From NCBI GenBank assembly GCA_033032175.1, contig CM065311.1, forward strand, positions 6,007,190-6,071,189: a DNA stretch of 64,000 nt, read 5' to 3'. The stretch's first letter is position 1; every line of letters begins with the position of its first letter. The position numbers were made by a program, and so were the translations under genes. Below are positions 20,122 through 33,499 of the stretch, one piece after another. The stretch comes from Saturnia japonica (taxonomy: Eukaryota > Arthropoda > Insecta > Lepidoptera > Saturniidae). The notes under the pieces are model-generated. The model did not search any database. It worked only from the letters and a program-made list of their open reading frames with translations, and was not told where the DNA came from.

Positions 20122-23100
20122 TTCATACTTGCTTAGGATAACTCGTCTATTTTCATTCTTAGAAGTAATAGCTTGTGTTAATAACCTCTGTATTGGCCTG
20201 GCCAATTGCCAATTATGCTTTGATGGTACTTAATTTAAATTGAATTATATTATTTTTTTATTTACAAAATTATTAAGCGAGAATATATTATAAAAATTAT
20301 TTGAAACAGTTTTCAGAAATGCTATTATTATTATTGCTATATTTTTAAATCAAATTGTTATTCAATATTCATAAGTTTTTGTATGATAATTGCCAATCGC
20401 AGTAATCTTCATTATCGTCCGGCAATTTCTAGTTAGATACGCATACGCGGAAAATATAATTAACGCATACCTTTGAAGAACAGGCAAATTCAATAGATCA
20501 TGTTACCAAAGATGTAGAATAATGATTATCAATCAATCAAACTATCTCTACGCTAACCACGAAACAGTTTCCATACAGTTCTTGCGGTTTGTTGTCCATT
20601 TGCGAACATTCGTATTTTCCACTACAATTACTTTAAAGCAATGTACTCATAAGTACAAACCGGTTAAATTTAATGGCTTGTTTTTTTGTAATGAATTGCG
20701 GTGAGTCGGTGTTCCACCATAAGTGGTTGAGTTGGCGGGCCAGTTCAACATTCAAGTGCAGTGCGAACGCACATCGGATGAGACCGCACCGATACCTCGT
20801 CGCGCGCTCGCTTATGATACATGCCGCGCTTAATGGACGTATCTATAGAGTTACTGTATGCGTACTGAATTACACAATATTTTTAAATAAATGCTAAGAC
20901 GTTTTTTTTTGTGTTGTGTTATCAGAAACTTTTCTTTCATTATAGTTTTTAGTTTTGAACGAGCGGAAATATTTTTGGGGTCGAAAAAGAAGGTAAACAT
21001 TTTTTTACAGTTACTTCCAATACAGTTAAGATACCTAAGAAAGGTTTTGAGGAATTAGTTCGCTACGTCTGCTTAATTACCATACTGTAAGAAAACGAAA
21101 TTTTTCTAAGTTATTTTATTTAAATTCTTTTGCGAAGACATACATAAAGCTATAGACAAATTTAAGTTCGTATATATGTATTATTACTGTAGAAAGTAAG
21201 TCATTTTAAAACTATTAATAATTATATAAAATAATATTAGTAAGCAGGAACATGTCCTTATAAAAGACTTCAACGAGGTTTATTATAAGTTTGCGATTTT
21301 TTGTCTTAGAAAAATAACATGTACCAATGTGTATAGAATTAAGTGATAATTTGAAAAGGCTTCAAATGTACTTAATTTTTGTGAATAATAGTATTAATAA
21401 AGCAAATAGTAGTATGATAGTGCCCCCGCAGCCCCACTTTTTAACATAGCAACTTGTAACACCTACGGACTGAAGAACGGCCAAAATAAAACTTTATTTT
21501 AAAAAAATCATTGAAATTTAATAAACAACAACAATAAAATGAAAATATAAAAATTATGCAAATTTTCTTAGTATATTTATTTACACAATATTTTCTCGGA
21601 TCCTTTATTTATTTAGCTAAATGAAGCTAAAGTAAGGTTAACGCGTGAATGATTAAATACATTTTTTGAGAACTAACATTACTCATAAGTGCTATGTATT
21701 AATTAGTTTTATATATATTATTTATGATTAAGAACATTTTAAAATTCCCAGTTCATGAGTCGTTTGGGCCTTCAGATGAAAAAGAGGATACACTCAAATC
21801 TCAATTTTATCAAATGTGATTTTTCGTAATTTTCATTTTTATAAACATTTTTTTTACCTTTTTTTATAATGTACATATATATAAATAGATGGATATATCA
21901 GTATATAAGTCTTTTATTAAACACTGATTAATTAGTTTAGTTAAATATTTACTTCATTTACTAAATAAAATTGCTAAAACAGTTATTAGTGCTAGTCCAA
22001 AAGCAAGTAAAAAAATGGATTAAATAAAAATCGTTTAACATAATTCAGTTGAACATGATGGATGCTTTCAAAACATTTTGGTTTTGTGTGTATGAATTAA
22101 ACTTAAATTTCATGTACTAAAAATTCTATGAAAAATGACAATGAATTGCTTAGCTTTGTGATGTATGTATGATAGTAATATAAAATCCTTTCATGCTTGA
22201 TTTAAAATATTTCTTTGATTGTTTTATTTTAAATTTTCTTTATTATAATTTGAAGAGTTTTGAAAATGATGAGTTTGAATGAGATAAGAAAATAAATATT
22301 ATTGTTATTTTTTTTTAAATTTTAATTTATATATTACATAAAATCATTAATTAAGTAACTTTTTTATTATATTTTGTTATGTGTTAGATGAAAAACCTAG
22401 ATACAAAATTTAAACGAATTTATAGCAAAACTAGCAAAAACCCAGCTACGGGTAACGGGTTGCAGTGCCATTTTAGAGTCCATGGGGAAAATTGATCCGA
22501 TCGCTACCAAATTTTACAGGATACCCGCTAGGCTAATATGAAGGTTATCTGATTATTTGTTAGATAAGAAAATACAATGTTACAGTTATATCAAAATGTT
22601 AAAAACAAAACACAATATTATAACAGCTATGTTTTAGAATTCTATTTGTTCTATAATCTGACTATATAATTAATCTTATAAATAATAATTAATAATAGAC
22701 ATATAATAGAAATATTAAACTAATTTAATTTATTTCAAATTATAAAATACAATGATTACTGCATTTCCTTTCATTCTTGTATTTTAATTTCATGAATATA
22801 GTGATTTATGTAAAATATACATAAAAATTACCGACGTACACGTATATAAAAGGTACATATTTAATAAAGTTTACTAATAAAAAAGGGTCGCTAAAATACT
22901 GTTACCATTAAATACAAGATACAATTATTATTTTCGGTTAAATATTTTGTTCATTACAATAATTAATCACCAACTTCAGCAGGGCTTCTTTACAGATTTA
23001 ATTGTATAACCTCCTCGAATATCCATTGAGTGGTTTATTACACGTTAGGTTAATTTTACGACCTGGATATTTATATTTTTTTGATCAAACCCTTATAAAA

Positions 23101-24520
23101 TGTAACTATGTACTGCTGCAAAATATGCCGTATGACGCTTGTCGCAAACTACGGCATACAATCATGTATGTATCAATAATTATGTATCATATCACTGACT
23201 TTCTCAGTGTAAAATAGTTTCATTCCCGGTAAAATTTAACAAGATTCTTGACAATTAAAATTTAATAAGGGCTGGGACAAAACAAATACCTAATTAGTTT
23301 GATGAATGTAGGTTCACTGTCCCTTGTTAATAGTATATGATTAAATTATATGAACCATCATTATTAACAATTAGTAGGTAAGTATTTCTCAGTTTAACAG
23401 TATTAATCTATGAATCGGTGCATTTCAGGTTCCAAAGACTTTAACGGCATTAACGATGCATAACTTATTATTGACTAAGTATAGCGTACTTTTTAATTTA
23501 TAGAAATATCTAGAAATTAATCTTGGTTGAGTTGGCGTGTTCAGTGCCCATAAAAATATAAAGATAACTATTTAATTGCAGAAAAGCATAGTCGTACTAG
23601 AGGATTGTGGGTTATAAGAAATCAGAGTTTTAGCATGAAACCTCTTATTGTTATCGACCTGTTAAGATTTCAATAATATGATTTCAATTAATTAGCATTG
23701 GCGTATCATTACATATTATTTAATTATGTTAAAGATATTTATTAACAAAACTTAGAATAAATTACTTCTATAGACGTTGAAGTAATTACTGTAATTATTG
23801 ATTAATTATATAATAAATGACTGGACAACCAGTTTGAAAGAAACGAACCTTTTCAGTAAGCCAGTAAAGTGCGCAACGCGAACAAGCATGCTGCTATTTC
23901 TTATTCAATGCTAATTTTCCCCGATATATTACCATAGCATTTGTGGTTTGTAGCACTACATGGACATCTATGCATGATGCAGTAGATTTGACTTCATGTG
24001 TATTTAAATGACATCATGGTTAACATAATTCTTCATACTATTACAGTTACCGTTGCATGATATGACACGCATGTCGCGGTGCGTTAGAAAATAACGTTCC
24101 AAAACATTTACCAAGCGTATACAGTTCTTTTATAGAAACACGCGCAAAACATTTTGTTGAACTAGTTTCTAAAGGAAAGTATAATAACTTGTACAGTTTG
24201 GGTTTTACTATATGCGATGTGGTTAATCGTCCGCTACTCTTTTAAGTTTTTACTATGATTAGATAACAGGCTAACTCAATGGTTTTGTTATTGGCTTATT
24301 TAGGTTGAATTTTGCTGTGTTCTTTCATTTTCACAGTGTTTACTTGAAAATTACTGATTTTAGTTAATCATATTACCATATTAGATTCAGAAAAGTTAAG
24401 AATATTTAAAATACAAACATTAATGTCTTATTTTATGATAATTCTACTTTGCTACTTAGTTAATTAGTCAAAGTATTATAAAATATAAGCTTAATTATTT
24501 TCACTTTACTTGTATTGCAT
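20122..24520. other. Long intergenic or intronic tract, no firm gene
   Basis: Mostly AT-rich. A GC-richer patch at 20690-20830 follows a good donor-like GTGAGT at 20701 and might be a transcribed leader, but no protein is recognisable. At 22425-22560 there is a degenerate repeat fragment (CCAGCTACGGGTAACGGG). Nothing else is supported. Confidence 0.4.
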
Positions 24521-24522
24521 GA

Positions 24523-24815
24523 ACTAGCGCTTTGCCCGCGGCTTCGCTCGCGTCATAGTTGAGTTATGTCACATTAAATGCTTTTATGTCCCATTCTTAC
24601 TGAATTGAAATGAACCAATTTTCATAGATCTATCGTCAAAAATTACCGATTTTCATACAAATCCCCTTTTTTACAACCTTAGATGTTGAATTTCCAAAAA
24701 TCATTTCTTCCACATGCAAATTATCACGGGCTTAGCCCAGTAGTTTGGATTGTGCGTTAATATGTCAGTCAGCCAGTCGGTGATCATTTTATATAATTAT
24801 ATACGACCAGTGACT
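24523..24815 (+). repeat. Dispersed element, CCCGCGGCTTCGCTCGCG head
   Basis: Begins GCCCGCGGCTTCGCTCGCGT, includes ACAAATCCCCTTTT and GAATTTCCAAAAATC. It ends in AGTAGTTTGGATTGTGCGTT, TCAGTCAGCCAGTCGGTGA and a TATATAATTATATA tract. The complement of 52190-52530 is a second copy. Confidence 0.7.
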
Positions 24816-27180
24816 TTTTGATCATAGACTATTTTCTTTTTGACATTTACAGTATTCATAAACAATGAGTATAACTACATCAATTGCTGTCACTTTTCGT
24901 TGAGTGACAATGTCAATATTTTGGAGGGTCTAAGTTCAATAGCACTGGTCGGGTTAGAATTCGCAGTATTAATTTATTTAATTTGATATATTATATAGTA
25001 AAAGATATTATAGATAAATTTTAGCTTTCTGCACTCCTTCTCCATATAAACTTTAACCATGCCAAATCTCACTGTTTTCCGTTCACGTAATACGCTTAAA
25101 AAGGTACCGAAAGCTTTTGGTTCACGTATTAATATATAGAAAGATGAAAGTATAAACGCGCGTGTTTCACTTGTTTTATTGTTTCGACGTATCTCGCGAT
25201 GGCTTGCACTGTGCCGTTATGTGATCAATCAATTTATAGTTATAAACCGTTAAATTAGTTTTCAGACCGGTTAAGTGATATATATACACGCTACCACGCC
25301 GGGTTTGGAGCAACTGCTTATATTTAACTATATTAATAATATCCATATAAATTCCATATAAATCCAAATAAACTATTATTTAATTTAGACATTTATCAGA
25401 TAATAACAAACATGTTAAAACATAACGATAAATAAAGTTGGTTATAGTTTCCTTTATGCGTTTAAAAAGTTTATTCAACAAAAAGTCAAATTCAACGTTT
25501 CAATATAAAAAATCGCTTTAACAAAAAAATTCATACATCGAGAACTAATTTATATCATGACGTCATCTAAATGTTCGGCAGATATAACTCAATACCTTTA
25601 TGAATATTTGATGTTATTGCACGCTCGTGATTAAATCCATTAGATAACAACGAACAAATGCACGTGTAATTGCTGTGACGTCATTAGCAAGGCCAACAGA
25701 TCCACCCCGTTGTGAGGACGACCGGTGCCGTCGTGATGAGATATCTCGGCAGCGTCTTAGTGGCAGGAAACGATGCCTATATAATATAAAAACATTTAAT
25801 ACGTCTTCAACAGTAAGTATAATTAGTCAGTGATTAAATTGCTTCACGGTGTTATGATCATGTTAGCTAACGTTCTTTGTAGATGCTTTGTCTCATTACA
25901 GTCGACGATATTTATGACTTGTTTGTTTACTGTTTGTAATTAAATATGTTTATAATGCGTTAATTTGAATATAAAAATAATATAAATATAGAAAATATAA
26001 GCATTTAATTACTAAAACCACAGTGTAATGCAATAGCAGTGAGACCTCGTCTTTAAAGTCTCGCGAAATGCGGCTTCCATCTAGCTGTCACCCACCACAC
26101 GGACTGTCACGTTTGTTTTCATTTTTCCCTATTGGTAGTGATAATATAAAAAATATTACTCTGATATGGAGTCATCTCAGACGTCATTTTATATTATTAG
26201 TACGCGCGTGTTGGGTACGAAACGGAAATATAATTAATAAAATAATTAATTAAGCAAAATCATTTTATTATAAAAGAAAAATAGCAATAAAGAAGATATT
26301 CAGGTACGAAAAAAAGGTTTGTTTTTCAAAAAATAATGGTATTTAATTAAATTATTGTACAAATCTTCGGTGCAATCTGTTTTATTAGTTACCATAAAAA
26401 AGGATTTTCAAAAGTAATTTGAATGCGAGTGAGTTCCGGCAATTGCGAACGTATACCAATGAAATACTTAAAATAATAAATAACGTTAGACCGCAATAGC
26501 GTGTCTCAAGCGAGTGTATGGTAGCTTGGGCTCACACTCGTCCCTTTCTCGATCCGTTTCACTCCGCTCGAATGCTGCATCTAGACATGACCGTTGGCCG
26601 ACTGTAGTTGCTTAGACACCACACAATTTAAATCAAATATGGCACAGGAGTTCCATAAATAACATAGGTAAGCACTATAAAAGGAATTTTGAAAATTCAG
26701 TTCCCTAGTTTAAAATGTGATGAGTACCATATTCAAAATTTCCTATATAATGGACTCTGATCACGAATATACCAAAAAACTTATGACCGCCCGCTAAATT
26801 ACCGAGTATACACTAGATGATTCCGGAATGTCTGTGGTCGCGATTAGGTCGAAGATAAGTTAAGATAGTGTAGATAAGCGGGGGATATCACAATGTTGAT
26901 ATATTTAAATTAAACTGTACTTTAATTCTATTGTTACTTTGTTTCCAACAGCATTCTTCTATATTGGGATCTCTCTAAGACATCGTTCGCATAAGTGCCA
27001 ATCTACATGCTCAAATATTGCGTAAATACCTTTGTCTTCATCATATTTTAGACACGTTTAGGTAACCGTTCGATCAGTATAATCGCATGCATGTGTACCG
27101 TACTGACCGAATTCCGTTTCAGTTCGTGTTAACCCACCTACATTTTATACGCATCTATAAACTTATGTTCAAATTGTCTT
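24816..27180. other. No gene seen
   Basis: AT-rich with GC-richer islets at 25675-25770 and 26490-26620. Neither has a supported exon, and both could be old repeats. Confidence 0.4.
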
Positions 27181-27184
27181 TAAT

Positions 27185-27420
27185 TCATTGATTCCTCTTC
27201 AGTATTATAAATATACCATTCCTTACTCAACTGCGGTGAAAAATTTTGGTATCATCTTCAATACTAAATTATGCTTGGCAGACCAAATCAAGGAAGTTAG
27301 AAAATTTTATGCTTCTCTTCATTCTCTCATACGTTTGAAAAACATTCTTCCTGTTGATAGAAATATTACCCTTGTAAATACTCTTCTTCTCCCTTTTCTG
27401 GATTAGGGCTCATGTAGACG
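27185..27420 (+). pseudogene. Fragment of non-LTR reverse transcriptase, C-terminal side
   Basis: A 72-codon open stretch reads IPYSTAVKNFGIIFNTKLCL, ADQIKEVRKFYASLHSLIRL and KNILPVDRNITLVNTLLLP. This is the region after the YADD box in jockey/CR1-like reverse transcriptases (VKNLGI and LVNTLLLPxLDY-like motifs). It begins and ends abruptly, so it is a broken remnant of another LINE subfamily than the tails at 30118 and 60458. Confidence 0.8.
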
Positions 27421-27660
27421 GCGCCGCTGCCGCCACATGATTGCTATATCACTGTACCTTTTTATGTAATACAGTGCTAGCCGCGAAAATTATACATCTA
27501 GGAATAATGAACATGTTGAGTTTAACTAAAAAAGTTAGTGTTTGCATATAATAGGTATATGTATCTAATCATTTGTGAATGTTTTTATATTCAACCGAAG
27601 ATAATCACAAAACTTATACTAATCTTTTCGTAGATCTTTAGTAGATCCTGTTATAATTTT

Positions 27661-28260
27661 ATCCGACAAACACCGCGCCGCCCACGCACCCGTGTAGCCT
27701 ATAATTGTTTTCACTTCCCGCAAGTACAAATTATTTTAATTTTTTATTATTTCCTAAACTATGTATGTGCCTAAATAACATGCTATAAAGGGCAAAATTT
27801 AACAGCATAAAATAGTCTTTATGATGCAGTAACTTTTGTTCGTTCGGATTTATATGCCATGACTAAAAATAATGCATAAATCAATTTTTAATCTTTAACA
27901 AAAAAAAAACGCCAAATACCTTATTATGGCTTATGTACAAGAGATAGGCATATGCTATCCGGGATTTTTTTAGATACACTAAGGACCCACATTTTTGAAA
28001 AACATTATATTTACTTATCATTAACCAATACACCAGCATAAAGCAGTTCGGGAGGGCTTCCACTTATGACTTACGTAACAAAAACAATATTTAAGGCTAG
28101 CTGCGAATTGTAGCCTAATGGTAGATAGCCCACACTAGGTATTCCTCGTTAATCTGGATTCTAAAAAGAATTCTTCTAATCCGATGGATAGTTCCAGAGA
28201 TTAGTGTGTTTAAACAAACAAAAAGACTTTTTCGCTTTATTATATTATTAGTATAGATTA
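27661..28260 (+). repeat. ~600 bp dispersed element, copy A
   Basis: Homologous over its length to 54575-55165 and, at its start, to 1-100. Shared landmarks are CACCCGTGTAGCCT, CACTTCCCGCAAGTACAAAT, the A-run with ACGCCAAATACC, TGGCTTATGTACAAGAGATA, GGCTAGCTGCGAATTGTAGC and the end TATTAGTATAGATT. No coding frame is conserved. Confidence 0.75.
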
Positions 28261-28765
28261 CATAATAAAGTTATTAATTAATATCATTAATATACTGGGT
28301 ATCTGTGTACAGTACTGTAAGCTGCTTTAAAAAAGTTTAATATAAAAATAATATCGCAACTATCAACAAACAAAAAACTGGGTTATAGTGTCGCTATCTT
28401 GTTCTTGAACATACATTCTGAGTTATCATATTTACAACCATCGAGGAAAACGATGCGAGGTAAGCCAAACAATAATATGTCGTGTTAAAAACCCGAAATC
28501 TAATTGAAACGAGCAAACGTTGGTAGATTAGGGATCTCCGCTTAGTTTTATTAGGTATGGTGTTCATTCTTATCAGGTTACCTAACTTATACCTTGAATA
28601 AATTTTTTTTAATGATTTTCATGTGACATCTGAAAAATATCTTGACTAAATCTTGATTAAACATTTTAATCCCCGAAGTAAACCTTTTTTATATTTTTAA
28701 CATGACTTGTATCTGTGTTATCTGTATATGTCGTCATAGCTCCCAAACGGATATACCAATTTTCA
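28261..28765. other. No gene seen
   Basis: AT-rich spacer. Confidence 0.4.
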
Positions 28766-28769
28766 TTTA

Positions 28770-29135
28770 TTTTTTGAAGTGAAAACTTCTTTAGTAACTT
28801 TTTAATTTGAAAAGCGACGATACGAAAACGCGACACTAAAAAGAGGCAAACACACTTATCTAGAGTATATAGTCTGCGTGACGATGATATAGCATACACG
28901 GTTTAATGCAAGTGCTGATTTCACGACTATGATAGTCCTCGAATTGATCTAGCGGTGTGACGACCAAACGTATACGCACTATTGTATGTACAGTACGAGT
29001 GGTCGATAGTTAAATGTTCGAGTCCTGCTGATTCAGGATTAAAAAGAAAAGAGATTTTAAAGAAGATATTTATATATGTTCTGAAGATTTCTCTTCTACC
29101 ACGTGAACCTCACACATGTTTTTTTTTTTATTTGA
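28770..29135 (+). repeat. Dispersed repeat copy with imperfect inverted ends (MITE-like)
   Basis: Left end GAAGTGAAAACTTCTTTAGT; interior GCGACGATACGAAAACGCGACA and GGTGTGACGACC; right end TTCTCTTCTACCACGTGAAC with CACACATG. Copies lie at 3838, 7541 and 63425. The 139-codon open frame starting at 28982 runs across it and is not supported as a gene. Confidence 0.6.
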
Positions 29136-30029
29136 AACGTTTCTTGATCGAGAATATTCTTAGCTATGAGTCAGAAATCTGTTCAGTAGTTTGTTCTTTT
29201 TTTGTTCATGAAGTTAATATAAACAACTTCTACAGATCTGATCGATTCGAAATTTGGTATCCTATTACTTCAATTATATTGCAAGAACATGATAACCTTT
29301 TCCTGACGCTGCAGCATCATCTGGATTCTGCAGGATACCCAACTCCTCACCAACTTACAGCAGATGTATCGTGTTTGGGCTCATTAGAATGGTCTCAATG
29401 AATATGTTATTGCATGAAATACTGTCAAATACGGAGCAAGGGCGGCAGCAACTACAAATTTCACAATTTAAATCACAGCGATGTAAATATAGTACAATAG
29501 TGGATTGACCGAAACGCTATAATAATGATGACATTGACATTCGAATACGCGGTAAGGCCGACGTTTTTAGCACACGTTGAACTCAGGTAAATATTTTGTT
29601 TACTATCAGATGAAGAAAACACACATTTTATTTAAAAAAAGAATAATATATTTTTATCCTCATGGTCGTCAATAAAACGGTGAGTTATATATAACAGTAG
29701 GTAGTTTCATATGTAAATTTATATTTTATATGTTCGTATAGTAATAAAAAATATCATCACGTTAAATCTGTTCCAAGGTAAGCTCAGATCCATAAGTAAA
29801 TCAATTTAATTTTTTTTATTTCTGTGACAAACGTGACGAGTAGATCCCTCCTCCCAGTTCCTTGTGCACAGCAATGTCATATTCTTACACATAACGGCCT
29901 TCCTCCCAATGTTTTTCTTCATAGCTGAACAGGCCAAGCGCGATCTAGATAGAATGAGGACCGAGTGAGTTAGTTCTGTGGTTCTGAAAAGATTTAATGA
30001 TTACAATATAAAGTGCAAAAACTAACAGG
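29136..30029. other. No gene seen
   Basis: Probably contains old repeat DNA near 29290-29400 (CTGCAGCATCATCTGGATTC). No exon is supported. Confidence 0.35.
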
Positions 30030-30117
30030 CACAACAAGTTCGGTGGAGCTGCAAAAGCCGTAGTAGCGGCTTCAGGGCCTCTAAGGCTAACAGTATAGTC
30101 AGTTCTAAAAAAAGGTA
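30030..30117 (-). repeat. Short dispersed repeat, same family as 4105-4195
   Basis: GTGGAGCTGCAAAAGCCGTA, GCGGCTTCAGGGCC and AACAGTATAGTCAGTTCTAAA correspond to the complement of the block at 49425-49500. Confidence 0.55.
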
Positions 30118-30505
30118 ATTGTGTTAGGTTCTTTAATAAACTTCCTTAGCCCATTACCGATTTGTCGGATAATAAGTTCAAGAATCATGTTAAGCAAGTT
30201 GACGAAAGGGATTACAGGGTAGCTGATTACGTGAATGATGGTGATGTCTGGATGTGATTCCTTCTCTGTACATCTATTGAAAATGGTAATAATTGTAGGT
30301 ATATAATTACATATAAAATATGAAAAATATTTTAACGTTTAAAAAAGAACATAATAAGATGTTGATAAACCCTACCTAGTTTCTTGTCAGTTCTCCTCGA
30401 TGACTGGGATATTTTCCGAACTGGTGGTAGTATTTTGACATTCATAAGTGCCTTCTTAGGGCCTAAATTGAATAAAAAATATTTTAATTTTGAAATATAA
30501 AATGA
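30118..30505 (+). pseudogene. LINE 3' tail (ORF end and 3' UTR), plus strand
   Basis: Reads VRFFNKLP, stop, PITDLSDNKFKNHVKQ, then DYVNDG near the ORF end. A 3' UTR follows with CCTCGATGACTGGGAT, TTTTGACATTCATAAGTGCC and CCTAAATTGAATAAA. It matches the complement of the tails at 30866, 39705, 40750 and 59961. It is 5'-truncated and carries a stop. Confidence 0.75.
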
Positions 30506-30865
30506 CAGAAGTAAGAGTAGTCAGTGGTTATACCGAGTCAGTCATTAAAAAATAAAATAAAGCATGCTTTTAAAAACGCTATTTTATTTTACTTTTAAAC
30601 ACTAAAATCATAAGAAAGTCTGAGAAAGCAAATGTTAACAACATTAACACATTTAAATACGAGTTTGTGTGGACAACATCTTGTTACGGTAGGTAACCTT
30701 AAAAGCTTACTATAAATATATGTATAACTATACCATACCAAATATATGGTATGATATATGATGGTAGAAAGATGGCATGGATACCAGATAAACATGAAAT
30801 AATATTTTTTATCTTCTAATACTTTCAAAATAAGAAATTCGTCCAATTTTAAATAACCAAAATCA

Positions 30866-31215
30866 AAAATATTTTATTAACTTTAGACCCCAAGAAGGCA
30901 GTACAAATGTCAACTAAAAACTAGAAACACTACACCGGTTTGGAAAACATCCCAGTCATTGAGTTCAACCAGCAAGAAACTAAATCGGGCTAATTATCGT
31001 TTTTTTTAGAGTAGTTAATATTTTATATTTATTATTATTTCAAGTGGATGATGTACAGAGAGGGAATCACTTCCAGACATCACATTCATTCACGTAATGA
31101 TAAACCCATTCAAAAATAAAACTTGTGAACTTATTATCCGGAAAATCGGTAATGTGCTTACGAAGTTGATTAAAGAATATATAAAAACTTTCGTTTTACT
31201 AAGTCTAACACTAAT
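30866..31215 (-). pseudogene. LINE 3' tail, minus strand, inverted relative to 30118
   Basis: Positions 30868-30985 are the complement-type 3' UTR (ACTTTAGACCCCAAGAAGGC, CATCCCAGTCATTGAG). Positions 31045-31210 correspond to the ORF end (GTGGATGATGTACAGAGAGG, CCGGAAAATCGGTAATGTGC). Together with 30118-30505 it forms a head-to-head pair with about 360 bases between. Confidence 0.75.
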
Positions 31216-32780
31216 TAGTAATTAAATATTTATTTGATAAGTGTATTCATTTGCAAAGTTTGGTAAACTTGGGCAACTAGTTTTAGTCTGAAAAAAAAAT
31301 GTATCAAGTTGTATATTTACAATGAATATTATAAGTATTCTGATAACTCAAGGTAATCCCCGTTAATGTAATGTTTTGTCTCTTTAAGATAATAATGTAA
31401 TAAGTTAAAACTTAACCCCCTGCTAGGATATTATCTCGCTGTTATTGTTCCGCCCATGATCCGTGCAAAAGCTTACTGATAATCAGTTATATTTCCCACG
31501 GTGCTACTAGGGTTCTCGCATGGCCGTATGACTCAGCCGCACATAAACTAGAGCCTTGTGTATATTGCTCTGGTTTGGAAATTTATCTATGTTTACGTGT
31601 TAACGACGTCTAATAAATATTACGTGCTAAAACTTTAAGGGCGTTCTTATTAGTTGTTATGATGTTACCAAGGAGACGTGGTGTGTTCAGATATAATGAA
31701 CTACTTTGTAGGATTCAATAAGCGGCGGCAATGAGTCGTGTCGATATCGTCATGAATTTTTCTCATACTAGTTTCTTTGTTGTTAATGTTTTATGTAAAT
31801 TATTGTCTTGTCGATCTGTGCCTGAAGGCTGAAATTATCCATAATATGTATATTGACAAATTTAGGAAAAAATAATTTAAGGTTTGCTAAGATTTTTCAG
31901 TTACAATGTTACGAATTGGGACTAAAAACTAAAAGTTATCTTTCGAAAGATCTTTATGTTTATTCAAATTACAGCCATGACTACATTAAGGTGTTCCATA
32001 TATCCTTTTGATACCCTAAGTTTATTAAAGGTTGAAGATAATCGTATAGGTACTGATCTTAAATTTACTAAAAAAGAGAGAAGTTAATTGACAGTTTGGC
32101 GTGTGAAAGTTTTGATACTATAAGATGCTTAATTTTTGTAGGTTGTACGCTGTAAATTCCGAAAATAATGTTCAGTATACAAATGTGTCAGTGAGGGAAA
32201 CTCTGTAACTATTATAAATAGAGAAATATGTTTTAAAGAACAATGACTTCGATTTTAAAGAAAATAAAACTTATACACGAATCGGGATTCAAACTGAATC
32301 ATAAAAAAACTATGTCATTTATTACGATAATTGATAGGAATAAATGTTGCCAGGATATCCTGTATCCAAAATTAAAAGAAAATGCTGAATTTGGTTATTT
32401 TGTTTTGATAACATATCTCTTATAATTTCATAGTACCCCGCACTGACCCATTTAAATATTACATTTTGTATAATATCAGCAACTGTAATTCACGATGTCA
32501 TGAGACAATAGTTAAAATACCGTCCATATTGTTGTGGAAATAAATAAATAGAGTAACACTTGACCGTGATCGTAAGGTCGGCTTGGATCAGCTCCTTTAT
32601 AGTGTACAAAAAAATATATATACACAAAAACTACAAACTTACGTACTTCTGTTATCTAACAATAGTTCATCACACTGATTATAATATCTTTATAATAATT
32701 TACTGTCACACAAATAATGTGATGGAAAATGTTGTGTTGCATTTGTGGATGTCATACTTGAAGACTCGGAAAAATCATAG
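31216..32780. other. No gene seen
   Basis: AT-rich. A GC-richer stretch at 31430-31570 shows no supported exon. Confidence 0.4.
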
Positions 32781-32904
32781 GAAGCTATGATGGCACAGTG
32801 GTAGCGTGTATGAATATTGCGTCGATCGACGTTCGTTAGAATTCCTGCAATGAGCCTGAGCTTTCAGTGAAGGAAAAAATGGTGATGAAACCATAACATG
32901 GTGG

Positions 32905-33090
32905 TAGAGTTTTTTTGTAATACCCTCCTGGCTATCTACTACACTCAATTTGAAAATCTGTTGCTAATAGGTGTGTTCCGGCAGCTGCACTTGAGTGCCA
33001 GTCTTCCATTAGGCTTAGCGTGTTACCATCTTGGGCTACATCGTCATATAAGATCAGGTGGGATTGTGGCTATAACGCTTAAGTCATATA
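32905..33090 (+). repeat. Dispersed LINE/SINE-tail-like repeat
   Basis: TGGCTATCTACTACACTCAA, TTTGAAAATCTGTTGCTAAT, TGCACTTGAGTGCCAGTC, ACATCGTCATATAAGATCAG and GTGGGATTGTGG. Copies occur at 38020-38170, 41800-41950 and 61690-61865, all plus strand and diverged. Confidence 0.6.
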
Positions 33091-33499
33091 TTAATAATTT
33101 TTTTACAAAATAACCATCTCACAACATATCTAATATATTTTTTAGCAATCTGCATATACTCTGACAGAGATGATAATAGATATGAATTTTATGACCTTCA
33201 AGAAACCGTTATAAATCTTTAATGTCCCGTGAAATTTCAATAAAATGCTTATACATTTCCATTAGGTGAAAATTTATTAGAGCAGAAATGAAATAAAAAT
33301 AATATATTAATTGCAGACATGAAAGTTCTGAGATATGTAAATATGGTTTTTAATTAATAATACTATATAGTATCCGCGAAGTATTTAGAAGAAATTAAGA
33401 AACATTCATTAAGTATAAGAGTTTGCCGTTTAAACTATTTAGTTTAAAAACTTGTTAAATTATTTAGATGGCTGTATAGAATGTCATTAAATTATAAAT

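Noticed and set aside
28982..29401. 139-codon open frame
   Set aside because: It runs across a dispersed repeat present at several loci where the frame is not conserved; no recognisable domain.
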